DNA of 64,000 nucleotides from Ralstonia sp. UNC404CL21Col (GTDB lineage Bacteria; Pseudomonadota; Gammaproteobacteria; Burkholderiales; Burkholderiaceae), in assembly GCF_000620465.1 (NCBI RefSeq), contig NZ_JIBE01000003.1:1674001-1738000 (forward strand). Direction: 5' to 3'. A model generated the notes under the pieces. That model was not told the DNA's origin. It made no database searches and saw only the letters and a program-made list of their open reading frames with translations. Shown one piece after another: positions 7,925-17,967 of this stretch. Each line of letters starts with the position of its first letter. The first letter of the stretch is position 1. A program made the translations under genes and the position numbers.

Positions 7925-9157
7925 ATGACCGCCTACCTCAATGCCGCCGAAGCCGCCGAGCGCCTGCGCATCTCGCGCCCCACGCTGTACGCCTATGTGA
8001 GCCGCGGGCTGCTCGCGGCGTACCCGTCGCCCGACGGACGCGGCAGCCGCTACCGCGAAGCCGATGTGTCGCGGCTGGCCGATCAGCGTTCCGGCGGACG
8101 GCGCCCGCGCCAGGTGGTGCGCCATGCGCTGGACTGGGGACTGCCCGTCATGGAATCGGCCATCACGCTCATCGATCACGGGCAGTTGTTCTACCGCGGC
8201 ATGCCGGCTCTGGAACTGGCCGAACACGCCACGCTGGAAACCGTTGCGGCGCACCTGTGGCAATGCGAAGAAGCAGCGGCCTTCAACGCGCCCGCGCCGG
8301 TGTTGCCGAAAAGTTGGTACGCAGCGCTCACGTCGTTGGCAGACGCGGACATCCGCCAACGCTGTATGGCGCTGTGCGCGCTTGCCTTGCCCGCGCTGGA
8401 CGAAGCCGCGTGGCGGCAGGACGCTGCACGCACGGCGCGCGATGCCGGTGCGCTGCTGCGCGTCGTATTTGCCGCCATGCTCGGCAGCCAGCCGGAAGCC
8501 ACACCCGTGCACCTGCAATGCCAGCAGGCATGGAATGTTGACGCGCACGCCGCCGAAGCCATCCGCGTCGCATTGGTGCTGTGCGCCGATCACGAACTCA
8601 ATGCCTCGAGCTTTGCAGCGCGCGTGGTGGCATCGACCGGCGCCAGCCTGGGCGCCGTGGTCAACGCCGGATTGGCTGCGCTCTCCGGTGGCCGGCATGG
8701 AGGCACCACGGCGCGCGTGGAGGCGTTACTGGACGAGCTGGAAGGGGAGCGCTCCGTGGCAACGGCACTGCGCCGCCGGCTGGATCGCGGCGATGCGCTG
8801 CCGGGCTTTGGCCACCCGCTGTATCGCCAGGCCGACCCGCGGGCGGAAGCGATCCTGGCGCAGTTGCCGAAGACGGGCGCGGTGCGCAAGCGGCTGCAGA
8901 CAGTGATGGACGCCGTGGCCGGATTGACCGGCGATGGGCCATCGGTGGATTTCGCGCTGGTGGCCATCCGCCGCGTACTGGGGCTACGGGAAGGTTCAGG
9001 CTTTGGCCTGTTTGCCGCGGGGCGAACGGTGGGTTGGATTGCACACGCGCTGGAGCAGCGCGCGGCGGGGCAGTTGATCCGCCCGAGAGCCGCCTATGTG
9101 GGGCCGATGCCGGCCGCGCCGGAGGCACCGGCGGGCCGCATCATTCGCGTCAGGTAA
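7925..9157 (+). CDS. citrate synthase family protein with N-terminal helix-turn-helix
   Basis: The 410-aa protein begins with a MerR/excisionase-like helix-turn-helix (residues 5-55, AAERLRISRPTLYAYVSRGL, then GSRYREADVSRLAD). A citrate-synthase-like domain follows. The catalytic triad positions look intact: His in ALSGGRHGGTT, His in GFGHPLYRQ and Asp in SVDFALVAI. Known citrate synthases condense an acyl-CoA with an oxoacid. The extra DNA-binding-like domain is not part of the standard enzyme and could allow DNA binding or have decayed. The ATG at 7925 is preferred; the frame upstream opens with a TTG at 7901. It is divergent from the CoA transferase, suggesting a shared acyl-CoA pathway or regulation. 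Confidence 0.85.
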   Translation: MTAYLNAAEAAERLRISRPTLYAYVSRGLLAAYPSPDGRGSRYREADVSRLADQRSGGRRPRQVVRHALDWGLPVMESAITLIDHGQLFYRGMPALELAEHATLETVAAHLWQCEEAAAFNAPAPVLPKSWYAALTSLADADIRQRCMALCALALPALDEAAWRQDAARTARDAGALLRVVFAAMLGSQPEATPVHLQCQQAWNVDAHAAEAIRVALVLCADHELNASSFAARVVASTGASLGAVVNAGLAALSGGRHGGTTARVEALLDELEGERSVATALRRRLDRGDALPGFGHPLYRQADPRAEAILAQLPKTGAVRKRLQTVMDAVAGLTGDGPSVDFALVAIRRVLGLREGSGFGLFAAGRTVGWIAHALEQRAAGQLIRPRAAYVGPMPAAPEAPAGRIIRVR

Positions 9158-9172
9158 CGACGCAGGCCGAGG

Positions 9173-9427
9173 TCAGGCCTGCGGAATCTCGATCTTCACC
9201 TCAAGCACTTCCAGGTTGTCCTGGCGCTCGAGGTTGACCTTGATGTCGTCGTTGCCGATCTTCACGTACTTCGAGATCACGGCTACCAACTCGCGTTGCA
9301 GCGCGGGCAGGTAGTCGGCGGGCGCACCGCTGGCGGTACGTTCATGGGCGAGGATGATCTGCAGGCGCTCTTTGGCAACGCTTGCAGTCTTCTTCTTCTC
9401 GCCGAGCAGGAAAGACAGAATCGACAT
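9173..9427 (-). CDS. minE: cell division topological specificity factor MinE
   Basis: The 84-aa protein stimulates the MinD ATPase and drives pole-to-pole oscillation, keeping the division site at mid-cell. The N-terminal [20 protein letters not shown] membrane-targeting/anti-MinCD region and the [10 protein letters not shown] helix are typical. The length is normal. It is the last gene of minC-minD-minE, 14 nt after minD, with AAGGAG ahead of its ATG. Confidence 0.97.
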   Translation of the reverse strand: MSILSFLLGEKKKTASVAKERLQIILAHERTASGAPADYLPALQRELVAVISKYVKIGNDDIKVNLERQDNLEVLEVKIEIPQA

Positions 9428-9441
9428 GGATGTGCGTCTCC

Positions 9442-10260
9442 TTATTTTCCGCCGCCGAACAGGCGCTGCAGGAAGCCCGGCTTGTTGTATTCGACGTAGC
9501 GCAGTTCCTTCTCCTTGCCGAGGAAGCGGTCGATCACATCGTGGTACGCGTTGGCCACGTCCGAGCCTTCCAGGTGGATGGCGGGCAGGCCCTGGTTGGA
9601 TGCCTGCAGCACGGCTTCGGATTCCGGAATCACGCCGATCAGCTTGATGCGCAGGATTTCCTGGATGTCGGTCAGCGACAGCATCTCGCCTTCGGACACG
9701 CGCTTCGGGTTGTAGCGTGTGAGCAGCAGGTGTTCCTTGATCGGCTCCTTGCCTTCCACCGCGCGGCGCGACTTGGACGACAGGATGCCCAGGATGCGAT
9801 CCGAATCGCGTACCGAAGAAACTTCCGGGTTCGTCACGACGATGGCCTCATCGGCAAAGTACATCGCCATCAGCGCGCCCGACTCGATGCCGGCGGGCGA
9901 ATCGCAGACGATGTATTCAAAGCCCATTTCCTTCAGGCCTTCGATCACCTTCTCGACGCCTTCACGCGTGAGCGCATCCTTGTCGCGCGTTTGCGAGGCG
10001 GGGAGGATGAAGAGGTTTTCGCACTTCTTGTCCTTGATGAGGGCCTGGTTCAGGTTGGCCTCACCGTGGATCACGTTGATCAGGTCATACACCACGCGGC
10101 GCTCGCAGCCCATGATGAGGTCGAGGTTGCGCAGGCCGACGTCGAAGTCGATGACGGCGGTCTTGTGGCCGCGCAGCGCAAGGCCGGCAGAAAACGCCGC
10201 ACTGGTGGTCGTCTTGCCGACGCCGCCCTTGCCGGAGGTGACTACGATGATCTTGGTCAT
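9442..10260 (-). CDS. minD: septum site-determining protein MinD
   Basis: The 272-aa membrane-cycling ATPase recruits MinC and responds to MinE. A deviant Walker [13 protein letters not shown], is at residues 9-20, the switch/Walker B region ([16 protein letters not shown]) near residue 40, and [10 protein letters not shown] near residue 120. The C-terminal amphipathic membrane-targeting helix is seen in [11 protein letters not shown]. It sits between minC and minE in the operon, 44 nt after minC. Confidence 0.98.
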   Translation of the reverse strand: MTKIIVVTSGKGGVGKTTTSAAFSAGLALRGHKTAVIDFDVGLRNLDLIMGCERRVVYDLINVIHGEANLNQALIKDKKCENLFILPASQTRDKDALTREGVEKVIEGLKEMGFEYIVCDSPAGIESGALMAMYFADEAIVVTNPEVSSVRDSDRILGILSSKSRRAVEGKEPIKEHLLLTRYNPKRVSEGEMLSLTDIQEILRIKLIGVIPESEAVLQASNQGLPAIHLEGSDVANAYHDVIDRFLGKEKELRYVEYNKPGFLQRLFGGGK

Positions 10261-10304
10261 GGCTCGTAACTCTGTAAGTTAAATCGCTCGGCGCACGGGG
10301 TGCG

Positions 10305-11090
10305 TCACTTCATCCGCAACGGTTCGAAAACCAGCGTGTTGTCCGCGAGCCGGACCTGCGCAGGCTTGCTGGCGTAGGCGTCGGGCCACGGGGTTTCGCC
10401 GGTGCGGTAGATGCCGGCGATGGAAATCAGTTGAGGCTCCAGGCACGTGCAGAAGATGCGCGCGTCCAGGTTGCCCTTCACGCCTGCCAACGCGCGGCCG
10501 CGCAGCGAGGCATACACGTAGATGTTGCCCTCGGCGATCACCTCGGCGCCGTCACTCACCAGGTCGAGCACGACGAGGTCGCCGCGCGCATAGATGCGCT
10601 GGCCGGAACGCAGGGGGCGGTCGACGATCATCGTGCCGGGCTGCATGGCCACGGCATCGACAGGGGGAACGGCAGGGGTGGAGGCGGGGGCTTCAGCGGC
10701 CTGGGCGTGCTCGGGCGCATCCTGCGCGTCCTTGCCGTCTGCATCTTTGGCGTCATTCCCGCCGCGCGGGCGGCGGCCGTGGCTGTCGAGCAGCGGCAGG
10801 CCGAAAGCCTGAGCCCATTCGCCCTGCTCCGGGCTGGCGACCACGCCGATCGCGCGGGCACGCAGCGCGGTCAGGGTCTCAACCAAACGGTCGATGGGCA
10901 GGCGCTCGTCTTCGCCCAGGCGGCGCACGTCGATGGCGATCACGTCGTTGGAGAAAAACTCCGGCGTGTCGGCAAAGCGTCGCGTGAGTTCGGCGGCCAG
11001 GGCGTCCATGTCGGCGGTGCGCGGCGACAGCAGCAGGGCATCGACGGTGCCGCTGCGAATCTCGAACAGCGGCGCTTTCTTCTGGGACAT
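10305..11090 (-). CDS. minC: septum site-determining protein MinC
   Basis: The 261-aa inhibitor of FtsZ polymerisation is the first gene of the min operon. The N-terminal FtsZ-inhibitory domain spans residues 1 to about 105. A charged linker rich in Asp, Ala and Pro follows (about 105-150). The C-terminal beta-helix MinD-binding domain has [20 protein letters not shown] and [11 protein letters not shown]. The protein is a little longer than E. coli MinC (231 aa) because of the linker. No strong Shine-Dalgarno precedes the ATG at 11090. Confidence 0.96.
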   Translation of the reverse strand: MSQKKAPLFEIRSGTVDALLLSPRTADMDALAAELTRRFADTPEFFSNDVIAIDVRRLGEDERLPIDRLVETLTALRARAIGVVASPEQGEWAQAFGLPLLDSHGRRPRGGNDAKDADGKDAQDAPEHAQAAEAPASTPAVPPVDAVAMQPGTMIVDRPLRSGQRIYARGDLVVLDLVSDGAEVIAEGNIYVYASLRGRALAGVKGNLDARIFCTCLEPQLISIAGIYRTGETPWPDAYASKPAQVRLADNTLVFEPLRMK

Positions 11091-11440
11091 AGAACGGCTA
11101 CGCGGAAAAATGGGCTCATTCTAACGTTGTTGACGAAACGCCTTGAATTTTTTGGCCCCGCCGATCCCCCATTCGGCTAAGACGCGCAACCGGCGCTGTT
11201 CTCCACATGGCGGGCGCCACGCGCAAATGTCATCCGACGGTCACGGCATCGTCATGCGCGCTTTCGATACTTCTCCGCTTCTGAGCCCCCCGGTCCAGTC
11301 TGTTGTCCTCTCGCGTTGCGCAAACGGTTCCTCCGATCCTGCGTGCGCGTCTGCATGTCATTCGCTTCATCTGCCATTCGCAGTTTGCATTCAGCAGTTC
11401 GTAGTTCGCATACCAAAAAATAGACTTCAGGGAGAAGTTC
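11091..11440. other. intergenic region between minC and the nucleotidase gene
   Basis: This 350-nt gap separates two divergent genes and I see no gene in it. On the minus strand a weak sigma70-like promoter for min can be drawn: TTCAAG (11147-11142), an 18-nt spacer, then TAGAAT (11123-11118). The right third (about 11370-11410) has degenerate repeats of the type GCAGTTTGCA/TTCGTAGTTCGCA. The nucleotidase ATG at 11441 is preceded by AGGGAG. Confidence 0.5.
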
Positions 11441-13507
<2,067 letters not shown>

Positions 13508-13519
13508 GAGGAACACGCC

Positions 13520-14323
13520 ATGCCTTCTCTTCGTTCCGCATGGGTTGGCGCGCCAGCCTTGGAATCTCCGCGCCAGTCGGTGCCGATGCTGACCGTGGCC
13601 GCGGCCCTGGCGATCATCGTGGCGGCCGGCGGTTGGCTGTCGCATGCGCGCCAGGCACCCGCCGTGGATGCCACGCAACTGGAATCGTGGCGCGCGATGG
13701 TTGTGCAAGCGATGGAGCCCGAGGCGCTGCAGCAACTGCGTCAGCGCGCACGCAGTGGTTTGGTGCCGGCGCAATCCGCGTTGGGCGAAGCCTTGCTCAG
13801 TGCGCACGACGGTACCTTGCGAAACGAAGGGATGCGCTGGCTCGAAACCGCTGCATCGAGCGATGCGCGTGCGCAGTTGTCGCTGGGAAAGGCGCTGCTG
13901 CTCGGCACCGGCGGGGTGGAGCGCGACTATCCGCGCGCGCTGCGTCTGCTGCGTCAATCCGCTGACAAGGGCGACGCGGCGGCCGCGTATTACCTGGGCG
14001 TGATGTATCGCAGCGGCTACGGCACGGCCATCGACACCGTACAGGCGGCACACTGGTTTGATCGTGCTGCCCGTCACGAGATTCCGGCAGCGATGTTCAT
14101 GCTGGCCAACGCGTACCGTGAAGGCGATGGTGTGCCGCGCGATGAGGCCCGCGCGCTGGCGTTGTACCAGGACGCCGCCGAGCACGAATTGCCAGAGGCC
14201 GTGCAAGCCTTGGCGATGGCATATCAGAACGGCGAGCTGGGTCTCAAGCGCGACGATGCGGCGTATCACCAGCAGTGGATCGAAACGGCGCATGCGTTGA
14301 AGCACCCGGCGCTGGCACCTTGA
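13520..14323 (+). CDS. Sel1-repeat (TPR-like) membrane-anchored protein
   Basis: The 267-aa protein has one hydrophobic segment near the N-terminus (MLTVAAALAIIVAAGGWL, residues 23-40) and then four or so Sel1-like repeats. Examples are ALLLGTGGVERDYPRALRLL, VMYRSGYGTAIDTVQAAHWF and NAYREGDGVPRDEARALALY. Sel1 repeats form helical solenoids that mediate protein-protein contacts. The gene lies 12 nt after the nucleotidase and probably shares its transcript. A specific role cannot be assigned. A GC-rich hairpin follows its stop. Confidence 0.85.
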   Translation: MPSLRSAWVGAPALESPRQSVPMLTVAAALAIIVAAGGWLSHARQAPAVDATQLESWRAMVVQAMEPEALQQLRQRARSGLVPAQSALGEALLSAHDGTLRNEGMRWLETAASSDARAQLSLGKALLLGTGGVERDYPRALRLLRQSADKGDAAAAYYLGVMYRSGYGTAIDTVQAAHWFDRAARHEIPAAMFMLANAYREGDGVPRDEARALALYQDAAEHELPEAVQALAMAYQNGELGLKRDDAAYHQQWIETAHALKHPALAP

Positions 14324-14464
14324 ACGCCTGACGGCCGGTCCGCTCCGGCCGTCCTCACGCACGCGCCGCACTCACGCCTGGGGCGCCGCGCTGGCCGCAT
14401 CACTCCAGAAAAAAAGTAAGAGCCGTCCTATTCGTTCGGCGGTGTGCCGCTGAAACAATTGCGT

Positions 14465-14499
14465 GGCCTATGCAACGTAGGCCACGGACAGCGCTCCGG
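14465..14499 (+). repeat. 35-nt leader repeat, copy 1, containing a hairpin
   Basis: The block beginning GGCCTATGCAACGTAGGCC is identical over 35 nt to the block at 15764-15798. In this copy the palindrome extends to 9 bp (14462-14470 with 14478-14486) around the 7-nt loop TGCAACG. It lies 130 nt before the start codon of adhesin 1. Confidence 0.85.
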
Positions 14500-14594
14500 A
14501 CAACATCACACTCCCTGGCATCCACACCGTTCCATGCCGGCTTGGCCGCAGGGAGGCGGTCTTTGCGAGGATCGGTTGTCCCGCCATCAGACAC

Positions 14595-14623
14595 GTCTGC
14601 TCCGTGCACTTTTTCAGCGGAGA
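14595..14623 (+). promoter_or_regulatory. 29-nt conserved ribosome-site element, copy 1
   Basis: This segment, GTCTGCTCCGTGCACTTTTT then CAGCGGAGA, is identical to 15901-15929 and stands exactly 5 nt before the start codon in both genes. It contains the GGAG ribosome binding site. Conservation of both sequence and spacing between the two copies, unlike the diverged DNA between the repeats, suggests function. Confidence 0.65.
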
Positions 14624-14628
14624 TATAG

Positions 14629-15627
14629 ATGCGCGCAGTTTTGATGAGAGGGGCCATCGGCCTGATATTCGCCGGCGCGAAAGCTGCATTCGCTTACAGC
14701 TGTCAGACCAACTTAGCCCATTTGATCACCAACGTTCCACCCATAACTGTCCCGGACGATCTGCCTGTCGGTTCGGAGATCGGCCAGGCCGTCGTTAACT
14801 ACTTGCCACCCTATAAGTGTCTGAACAGCGATCCCAAACTCGACAAGCAGGAAATGTGGGTCCAGGGTTATGGCACGCATGTCGCAACCTTCAACGGCCG
14901 GCGCATCTACAACACGAACGTGAAAGGGATCGGCTATGCCGTGGGGGCCACGTTCTCGGGATGTCCTTCCAACAATGTCTATTGGGTCACGGGAAAAAAC
15001 ACTGAGAACCCGGACCGTGAACTGATGTGTTACGTCCGGGGGATGTTCGGCTCCATGCTTGGGTACGTCTATATCCAGTTTTTCAAGACAGCCCAGAAAA
15101 CCGAGCCGGGGGTGGTATTGGCACGCGACATGGCTGGGTTCCTTCTGAGAAACAACGGGGTCTATTGGGCATCCCCCGTCTCTTACCTCAGCGTCAATGC
15201 GTTCAAGGTCAATGGGCCATCCTGCACGCTGGGCAACAAGGTGATCAACGTCAACATGGGTGACATCAGCAGACAGGCGTTCGGCGGACCCGGCCGTTGG
15301 CCGACTGACAGCAACACCAAGGCCTTCAGCGTTTCGCTGCGGTGCGCCGCTTGGCTCACTGTCAGCTTTCAGATCGATGGCAGCGTGAAGGACGCGGCGC
15401 GTGGCCTGCTGAACCTGTCTGCAGACGCCGCTGCAGCAAAAGGTATAGCGTTGCAGGTGCTCTACGACAACCAACCGGTCAAGCTCGGTTCTCGAGTCGT
15501 GTGGCACACCATCGGTTCTGACGGCAACTACGCAATTCCGTTTAAGGCGCGCTACGTGCAGACCGATGCAAGCGTGACCCCTGGCGTGGCGAACGCCGCC
15601 GCCACGTTCACCATCAGCTATCAATAA
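14629..15627 (+). CDS. two-domain fimbrial adhesin-like protein, copy 1
   Basis: The 332-aa secreted protein has a signal peptide (MRAVLMRGAIGLIFAGAKAA, cleavage likely after AFA). The C-terminal third is a chaperone-usher pilin domain: SCTLGNKVINVNMGDI, paired Cys (CTLG and LRCA), and the terminal strand NAAATFTISYQ with a penultimate-type Tyr. The N-terminal 160 residues form a separate Cys-containing domain (VPDDLPVGSEIGQ, YKCLN), as in tip adhesins. Single pilins are 150-200 aa, so 332 aa fits a tip adhesin or minor subunit. No chaperone, usher or major pilin gene is nearby. Copy 2 follows in tandem. The receptor is unknown. Confidence 0.8.
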   Translation: MRAVLMRGAIGLIFAGAKAAFAYSCQTNLAHLITNVPPITVPDDLPVGSEIGQAVVNYLPPYKCLNSDPKLDKQEMWVQGYGTHVATFNGRRIYNTNVKGIGYAVGATFSGCPSNNVYWVTGKNTENPDRELMCYVRGMFGSMLGYVYIQFFKTAQKTEPGVVLARDMAGFLLRNNGVYWASPVSYLSVNAFKVNGPSCTLGNKVINVNMGDISRQAFGGPGRWPTDSNTKAFSVSLRCAAWLTVSFQIDGSVKDAARGLLNLSADAAAAKGIALQVLYDNQPVKLGSRVVWHTIGSDGNYAIPFKARYVQTDASVTPGVANAAATFTISYQ

Positions 15628-15658
15628 TCGGGCGTATCGCGCCTGCCACCTTTCTCCC

Positions 15659-15694
15659 TGGCCGCCTTGACGCACAAAAACGTCATGGCGGCCA
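15659..15694 (+). terminator. stem-loop downstream of adhesin 1
   Basis: The 14-nt arms 15659-15672 and 15681-15694 pair at 13 of 14 positions around the loop CACAAAAA. It sits 31 nt after the stop codon. Only ATTCTG follows, with no T-run, so termination may be partial. Confidence 0.5.
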
Positions 15695-15763
15695 ATTCTG
15701 CTGGGCCGGGAATATAGGAGTGTTCCTATTCCGCAGCGCCGCATGCACATGGAAGAATCGCCG

Positions 15764-15798
15764 GGCCTATGCAACGTAGGCCACGGACAGCGCTCCGG
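15764..15798 (+). repeat. 35-nt leader repeat, copy 2
   Basis: It is identical to 14465-14499. The hairpin is shorter here: 15764-15769 pairs with 15777-15782 (GGCCTA/TAGGCC), with the same loop TGCAACG, because the flanking bases differ from copy 1. Confidence 0.85.
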
Positions 15799-15900
15799 CC
15801 CGTTCATCGACCTCCCTGCATCCACATCACGCAGCGCCGATTCGGCGGCGTGACCCTGTTCTTTTTTTTCGGGAAGTCGATGTGCCTTGCCAATACGCGG

Positions 15901-15929
15901 GTCTGCTCCGTGCACTTTTTCAGCGGAGA
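15901..15929 (+). promoter_or_regulatory. 29-nt conserved ribosome-site element, copy 2
   Basis: It is identical to 14595-14623 and again ends 5 nt before the ATG, here at 15935. It fixes the start of adhesin 2 at 15935 rather than an in-frame ATG at 15887 that lies within the leader. Confidence 0.65.
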
Positions 15930-15934
15930 ACAAG

Positions 15935-16939
15935 ATGCGCACAGTTTTGATGAGGGTGGCCATCGGCCTGGTATTCGCCGGCGCGAAGGGCGCATTCGCC
16001 TACCAGTGTCAGGTCGTTACAAGCCTCAGCACCATCCAGCCTCCCAACCTGGTCGTGCAGCGCGATCTGCCCGTCGGATCAGAAATTGGTACGGCCATCG
16101 CCACAGACCTCGTGCCTGCCTATCGGTGTGTGAACACCAGCCCCCGGCTTACATGGCAGGACTTCGGGCTTAAAGGCTATGGCACATATGTCGGAACGTT
16201 CGACGGCCGGCGCATCTACAGCACGAATATCGCAGGCATCGGCTATGCGGTGGCGGGCCAGTTCCCGACATGCGCCCCAAAAATCTATTGGGTCACGGGA
16301 AACGACACTGAGAACCCGAACAATGAGCGGATGTGCTCCATCAACGGGATTTGGTCGGCTCAGCCCATGTATGCCAAGTTCTTCGTCACCTTCTACAAGA
16401 CGGCCGAGGTGACAGGAACCGGCCAGGTGATGTCGCTCAACGTGGGCTCGTTCATTCTGAAGAACGAAAAGACCACGTGGTTCTCGCCCGAATCGCGCAT
16501 CAACATTGGTTCGTTCGCGGTCAACACGGTGTCGTGCACGCTCGGCAGCAAGTCCATCTCCGTGAACATGGGCGATATCAACATGCGGGCATTCGGCGGG
16601 CCCGGTACATCGCCCGCTGACAGCTACACTCGCGCCTTCAGCATTCCGCTGCAGTGCCCGAGCGGGGTTTCAGTCAACTTTCAGATTGACGGCAACGCGA
16701 AGGACGCAACGCGCGGCCTGCTGAACCTGTCCGCAGACGCGTCTGCCGCACGGGGCGTGGCGTTGCAGGTGCTCTACGACGATCAACCCCTCGTGCTGAG
16801 CTCTCGCGTCAAATGGCAGACCACCAGCGCCGACGGCAACTACGCCATCCCGCTGAAGGCACGCTACCTGCAGACCGATGCGAGCGTGACCCCTGGCGTG
16901 GCAAACGCCGCCGCTACATTCACGGTGACCTACCAATAG
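15935..16939 (+). CDS. two-domain fimbrial adhesin-like protein, copy 2
   Basis: The 334-aa protein is a tandem paralogue of the preceding gene. The signal peptide MRTVLMRVAIGLVFAGAKGA is nearly the same. The N-terminal domain shares VQRDLPVGSEIGTA and YRCVN. The C-terminal pilin domain shares SCTLGSKSISVNMGDI and ends PGVANAAATFTVTYQ. Similarity is highest in the C-terminal pilin domain and the signal peptide, and lower in the N-terminal domain that would hold a binding site. That is the pattern expected if the copies bind different ligands. No assembly machinery is encoded in the window, so a chaperone and usher would have to come from elsewhere. Confidence 0.8.
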   Translation: MRTVLMRVAIGLVFAGAKGAFAYQCQVVTSLSTIQPPNLVVQRDLPVGSEIGTAIATDLVPAYRCVNTSPRLTWQDFGLKGYGTYVGTFDGRRIYSTNIAGIGYAVAGQFPTCAPKIYWVTGNDTENPNNERMCSINGIWSAQPMYAKFFVTFYKTAEVTGTGQVMSLNVGSFILKNEKTTWFSPESRINIGSFAVNTVSCTLGSKSISVNMGDINMRAFGGPGTSPADSYTRAFSIPLQCPSGVSVNFQIDGNAKDATRGLLNLSADASAARGVALQVLYDDQPLVLSSRVKWQTTSADGNYAIPLKARYLQTDASVTPGVANAAATFTVTYQ

Positions 16940-16973
16940 ACGCAAGGGGCGAACACAAACGCACCTCGCCTGC

Positions 16974-17951
16974 TCAGTACAGGCCGCGGGTCTGCGCGTG
17001 CAATCGCACCAGACCCAGCAGGGCATCGATATACGGCGTCGGCACACCGACGTGCTGACCGATCTCCCGCACAGACGCCACCAGCGCGTCGATCTCCAGC
17101 GGACCACGCCCGGCCTCGGCGTCCTGCAGCATCGATGTCTTGAACGCACCGAGCTGGCGCGTCACCGCGCTGCGCTCTTCACCGCTCTGCGCGATCGGGC
17201 AGCCGATGCGCGCGCCGATGGCCTTCGCTTCTTCCATGATGGCCAGACAGAACGCACTGACCTGCGGGTCATCGAGGATGCGGTCGCACGTTGCACCCGT
17301 CAGCACCGACACCGGGTTCATGGTCATGTTGCCCCACAGCTTGAACCAGATGTCGCGCTGGATGGCTTCACTGCGCTCGATCTGCAGACCGGCGCGTTCA
17401 AGGAGCGCTCCAACGGCATCCAGGCGAGGCGACGTGCCGCCAGCCGGTTCGCCGAGAATCAATCGCTTGCCGAAACCATGGCGCACGTGCCCTGGCGCAG
17501 ACGTCGAACACGTCAGATGCACCACGCAGCCGAGCACGTTGCGAGTCGGAATGGCCTCGGCAATCTGGCCGTGCGGGTCAACCGACTGCAAGCGCAATCC
17601 CTGCAGCGGGCCCGGCCGATCAAAGAACCACCAGGGCACGCCATTCATTGCCACCACCACGCAGGTCTGAGGGCCGATGAGCGGGGCGATGCTTTGCGCC
17701 ACGCTTTCCATGGCGGGGGCTTTCACGGCGACGATCACGACATCCTGCACACCCAGCGCATGCGCGTCGTTGCTTGCGTTCACCTGGGCTACATGCGTTG
17801 CATCCTCTTCGCTCAGGCGCAGGCCTTCTGCGCGCAACGCCTGAAGCGTGGCCCCACGTGCCAGCACGTTGACCGGTTGATCTGCCAGTGCGAGCTTCGC
17901 GCCAAGATAGCCGCCGACCGCGCCGGCGCCCACGATGCAGATGCGTGTCAT
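16974..17951 (-). CDS. 2-dehydropantoate 2-reductase family protein
   Basis: The 325-aa NADPH-dependent reductase has the ketopantoate reductase fold. The N-terminal nucleotide motif is ICIVGAGAVGGYLGAKLA (residues 4-21), followed by VKAPAMESVAQ and the C-terminal helical domain with KLWGNMTMNPVSVLTGATC, where the catalytic Lys is expected. It is full length. The ATG at 17951 starts directly at the Rossmann strand; longer frames upstream overlap the aldolase gene. It follows the class II aldolase gene by 16 nt, so the pair is an operon. The pairing suggests metabolism of a branched hydroxy/keto acid rather than necessarily pantothenate, so I give no symbol. Confidence 0.88.
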   Translation of the reverse strand: MTRICIVGAGAVGGYLGAKLALADQPVNVLARGATLQALRAEGLRLSEEDATHVAQVNASNDAHALGVQDVVIVAVKAPAMESVAQSIAPLIGPQTCVVVAMNGVPWWFFDRPGPLQGLRLQSVDPHGQIAEAIPTRNVLGCVVHLTCSTSAPGHVRHGFGKRLILGEPAGGTSPRLDAVGALLERAGLQIERSEAIQRDIWFKLWGNMTMNPVSVLTGATCDRILDDPQVSAFCLAIMEEAKAIGARIGCPIAQSGEERSAVTRQLGAFKTSMLQDAEAGRGPLEIDALVASVREIGQHVGVPTPYIDALLGLVRLHAQTRGLY

Positions 17952-17967
17952 ATCGTCGAAAAGAGAA

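Larger units (their letters stand above)
14324..14628. other. intergenic leader region upstream of adhesin gene 1
   Basis: This 305-nt stretch has no gene. It starts with an 8-bp hairpin, ACGGCCGG (14331-14338) with CCGGCCGT (14345-14352), which lacks a T-run and may mark the end of the previous transcript. Further on are a second hairpin (14462-14486) and a segment next to the ribosome site (14595-14623). Both recur almost unchanged upstream of the second adhesin gene. Confidence 0.6.
15628..15934. other. intergenic leader region upstream of adhesin gene 2
   Basis: This 307-nt stretch has no gene. It holds the hairpin that follows adhesin 1, then the second copies of the 35-nt and 29-nt leader elements. 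The sequence between the two conserved elements is diverged relative to the first copy. The overall spacing is similar: hairpin to start codon is about 165 nt here and 160 nt in copy 1. Confidence 0.6.

Noticed and set aside
14331-14352. Hairpin after the Sel1 gene as an intrinsic terminator
   Set aside because: The stem is good (8 bp) but no T-run follows on either strand, so I describe it only as a hairpin.
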